NCBI GenBank assembly: GCA_002812745.2
Contig: NCSJ02000121.1
Coordinates: forward strand, 1 to 64,000
Direction: 5' to 3'
Origin: Scytalidium lignicola
Lineage: Eukaryota > Ascomycota > Leotiomycetes
DNA: 64,000 nucleotides
The notes under the pieces were generated by a model. That model did not search any database. It was given only the letters and a program-made list of their open reading frames with translations, and was not told the origin of the DNA. This document shows positions 61,770 through 64,000 of the stretch, piece after piece. How positions within the stretch are numbered: the first letter of the stretch is position 1; each line of letters begins with the position of its first letter. The translations under genes were made by a program, and so were the position numbers.

Positions 61770-62173
61770 GATTGTCAATTGTGCGAAATATCCCTTAAAA
61801 GGTTGTGTGCAATAAGGGGGGGAAGTTCAGGTTCTCGACTGCACACGAGCAATCTGCCACGTTCGAATTAATCGAGAACTTATTGTTTAAACGGGCCAGG
61901 GAGAGGTGGTTGGCCCCTTAATCACGTGAAGATTAGCCACGGCTTTGATACGAACTTTAAACGAAAACGCGACAACTCTTCATTGATAACCTTCGGCATC
62001 GAAATCTGGGTCGCGAAATCATAACCCCCCNAAAAAAAGAAGAGAGGAAGTTTCCATCAAATTCTCCGCGAACCAACACCGGATCCATCAGAAGTTTTTC
62101 TTGCAATTCATTTTGTCAAGAAAGAGCTTTTGGATTTTTTTCCAATTCCGAACAGAAAAAAGAGAGGGAGAGG
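61770..62173. other. divergent promoter, p24 and SWC4
   Basis: Shared 5' region of two divergent genes. It contains ATCACGTGAA at 61921-61930 (CACGTG core), as before the RecQ gene, and an N beside an A-run at 62031. Confidence 0.5.
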
Positions 62174-63862
62174 ATGACGTCCCACGATGTGCGCGACATG
62201 CTGGATCTGCCCGGCGCGGCAGCTCCAAGGCCAGCGAAGAAACAAAAGACGACGGGACCACGACTGTCGGGACTGAAGGGTTTAGCACGAGAAGTACAGA
62301 GTCTAGGAGGCGACAACCCCATCGCGATCGTTCCAGAGATATCGGTGTTCAAGAAACGGCGACTGCTAAGTCGGAAACCGGCTGCGCGATGGGAACTGAA
62401 ATCGTTTAAGAATTCCGCGCGAGATGATGAGTTCATTTTAAGGCACTGGAAGAGGAAGGTAGAGGCTCCGATCACTCCTGCTGGTGGGGATGCGAATGGA
62501 GAAGGAGAGGAGAAGAAAGAGGCGGTCCAAGAGCAAGTGGAGGATTCGACCTTTGCCAAATTTAATGTGAAGGTTAATATCCCTATATATAATGACGACG
62601 AATACAATAAGCAGCTTCAGAGTGAGCATTGGACGAAGGATGAGACGGATTATTTAATAAGTTTGGTTCGCGACTTTGACTTGAGATGGCCAGTCATATG
62701 GGATCGGTACGATTATCAGCCCCCGCCTTTAGAAATCGTGAATGGAGAGGATTCTACCGCCCTTGTAGCTTCACCAAGGGTCCGAAATATGGAGGAACTG
62801 AAGGCGCGCTACTATGCGGTGGCGGCCAAGATGATGGCCATTCGTAAACCGCTTCAGTTCATGGGCCAAGCAGAGTTCAACCTACATGAGTTGATGTCGA
62901 ATTTCAACCCGGCTCAAGAGTTAGCCCGCAAGAAATTCGCCGAGCAGGCTTTCTATAGGACAAAGGAAGAGATCAGAGAGGAAGAGAGCTTATTGTTAGA
63001 GCTCAAGCGGATCCTTGCTAGATCAGAGAAACTTGCTGAGGAGCGCAGAGAGTTATATGCCCGGCTTGAAACTCCTCCAAGTACAGGCAATATTGGCGTC
63101 TATACTACCAGCCAAGGCCTGGCACAACTTTTCCAACAACTTATGGCAGCAGACAAGGCGAAGAAGAGGAAATCGCTTATGGGTCCAGACGGTATCAGTC
63201 CTGCCCCAGTTCCAAGCGCTCAACAACAAGCTTTCGACCGGCGAGAAAGTGGACACAGGGAACCACCCAGTGCCTCTGGCGGCGCTGCTGCAACTACCGC
63301 CTCCACGAAGAAAGGTGGCCAAGGGCCTGCTGAACGGAAGAAGCTCACTGAAGAAGAGGAGCGTACTTACGGTATCAGTCATCATGAGCGTCTAACCGGT
63401 GGTCCTGCCTTCCGACATGAGAAGATCAATAGGCCGATCAACACCAAATCTACTGTCCAGCAGACCAAGATTGCAAACACTCTTGCTGAGCTGGAGGTAC
63501 CGCCTAGACTGATCATGCCCACGGTTACCGTGGCATCAGCCTTCGAGAATCTGCTACATAGTATCAACATCCTGTTAGATTCAAAGAAGGTTGCCGATAA
63601 GTTATCAGCCGAGATTGCAGTAGCTAAGGCACACAAAGAAGAGAAGGAAAAGAAAGCTAAAGCAGAAAATGGCGAAGGTGGTGATGCTGAGAGCGGTGCT
63701 AATGCGGATGCTGAGGGTGCTGATGATAATGTAAAAGTAGAAGAAGGCGAGAAGGATAAGGGGTCTACTACTGGTAGTGTGAGAGGGAGCAGTGTACACA
63801 AGAGAAGTGCAAGTGTCCTCAGTGCTGTTAGTGACAAGAGCACGAAGAGGATGAAGAAATAG
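62174..63862 (+). CDS. SWC4: SWC4/DMAP1, chromatin-remodelling subunit
   Basis: Shared subunit of the SWR1 (H2A.Z exchange) and NuA4 (histone acetylation) complexes in the nucleus. A single exon of 562 aa starts MTSHDVRDMLDLPG. A SANT/Myb-like domain lies at about 145-210, with HWTKDETDYLISLVRDFDLRWPVIWDRY inside it, preceded by FAKFNVKVNIPIYNDDEY. The middle is helical and rich in Glu/Lys/Arg (TKEEIREEESLLLELKRILARS), followed by the DMAP1 region (about 380-475: LAELEVPPRLIMPT, SAFENLLHSINILLDSKK). The C-terminus is a low-complexity Glu/Lys/Ala/Gly tail ending in a basic stretch. Confidence 0.92.
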   Translation: MTSHDVRDMLDLPGAAAPRPAKKQKTTGPRLSGLKGLAREVQSLGGDNPIAIVPEISVFKKRRLLSRKPAARWELKSFKNSARDDEFILRHWKRKVEAPITPAGGDANGEGEEKKEAVQEQVEDSTFAKFNVKVNIPIYNDDEYNKQLQSEHWTKDETDYLISLVRDFDLRWPVIWDRYDYQPPPLEIVNGEDSTALVASPRVRNMEELKARYYAVAAKMMAIRKPLQFMGQAEFNLHELMSNFNPAQELARKKFAEQAFYRTKEEIREEESLLLELKRILARSEKLAEERRELYARLETPPSTGNIGVYTTSQGLAQLFQQLMAADKAKKRKSLMGPDGISPAPVPSAQQQAFDRRESGHREPPSASGGAAATTASTKKGGQGPAERKKLTEEEERTYGISHHERLTGGPAFRHEKINRPINTKSTVQQTKIANTLAELEVPPRLIMPTVTVASAFENLLHSINILLDSKKVADKLSAEIAVAKAHKEEKEKKAKAENGEGGDAESGANADAEGADDNVKVEEGEKDKGSTTGSVRGSSVHKRSASVLSAVSDKSTKRMKK

Positions 63863-64000
63863 GTAAAAATATTATAATGTTTGCCTATATTAGGCTCTGT
63901 ATGAATATCACGAGTCTGACTGCTTCCATCCATATTCTGTTACTGGTGAACTGGGTTGTATTTGGTGTTCTCTATTGTTGACATGATTTAATTATGTATA
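63863..64000 (+). other. 3' flank of SWC4
   Basis: AT-rich sequence after the stop codon, likely 3' untranslated region; the window ends here. Confidence 0.4.

Overview
The window is nuclear DNA of a filamentous ascomycete (Pezizomycotina). The signs are genes split by introns of mostly 50-110 bp with CTAAC/CTGAC-type branch points, a Pth11/rhodopsin-type fungal membrane protein, an Flc/TRP-like protein, KAR9, a Kre9/Knh1-type GPI wall protein and a fungal-type nitrate transporter. Several N characters sit at the edge of homopolymer runs, which looks like a flow-based sequencing assembly. I cannot fix the genus; Leotiomycetes is a guess from overall protein flavour. No RNA gene, CRISPR array, intact transposon or secondary-metabolite cluster was recognised.

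Layout. 1-3.7 kb: no supportable gene. 3735-5310 (+): five-exon zinc-finger protein. 5.3-9.1 kb: gene-poor. 9114-10121 (+): PCNA, with its start codon split by an intron and a GC-AG last intron. 10629-11957 (+): pyridoxal kinase. 12170-12971 (-): dUTPase. 13458-14914 (-): seven-TM rhodopsin-like protein. 15509-17907 (-): ML/TRP-like (Flc family) membrane protein. 19685-25049 (-): RecQ/Sgs1 helicase. 27646-29360 (+): NNP-family nitrate transporter. 30132-31012 (+): small membrane protein of unknown role. 31649-34410 (-): unrecognised protein with two RRM-like domains and a zinc finger, broken in the assembly by one N. 36806-37692 (+): GPI-anchored Ser/Thr-rich wall protein. 39494-41156 (+): BTB protein with a Cys cluster. 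41882-43683 (+): secreted carboxylesterase. 44726-47746 (-): KAR9. 47921-48558 (+): TRAPPC2L-like, 5' end missing. 48688-50880 (-): AFG1-like ATPase. 51527-55830 (+): Nup133. 58463-60107 (+): palmitoylated-type casein kinase I. 60898-61769 (-): p24 cargo receptor. 62174-63862 (+): SWC4/DMAP1.

Functional themes. PCNA, dUTPase and RecQ are all DNA replication or repair genes within 16 kb. The first two carry MluI-box (ACGCG) elements in their promoters, which suggests shared G1/S control. The secretory and membrane-traffic genes (p24, TRAPPC2L, CK1) and nuclear genes (Nup133, SWC4, KAR9) of the right half are ordinary housekeeping genes without an evident joint pathway.

The most interesting signals are the intron-split ATG of PCNA, a GTAC-centred palindrome scattered through the non-coding DNA, the RRM/zinc-finger gene that must be read across an N, and the Cys cluster in the BTB protein. 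I found no convincing new multi-gene system.
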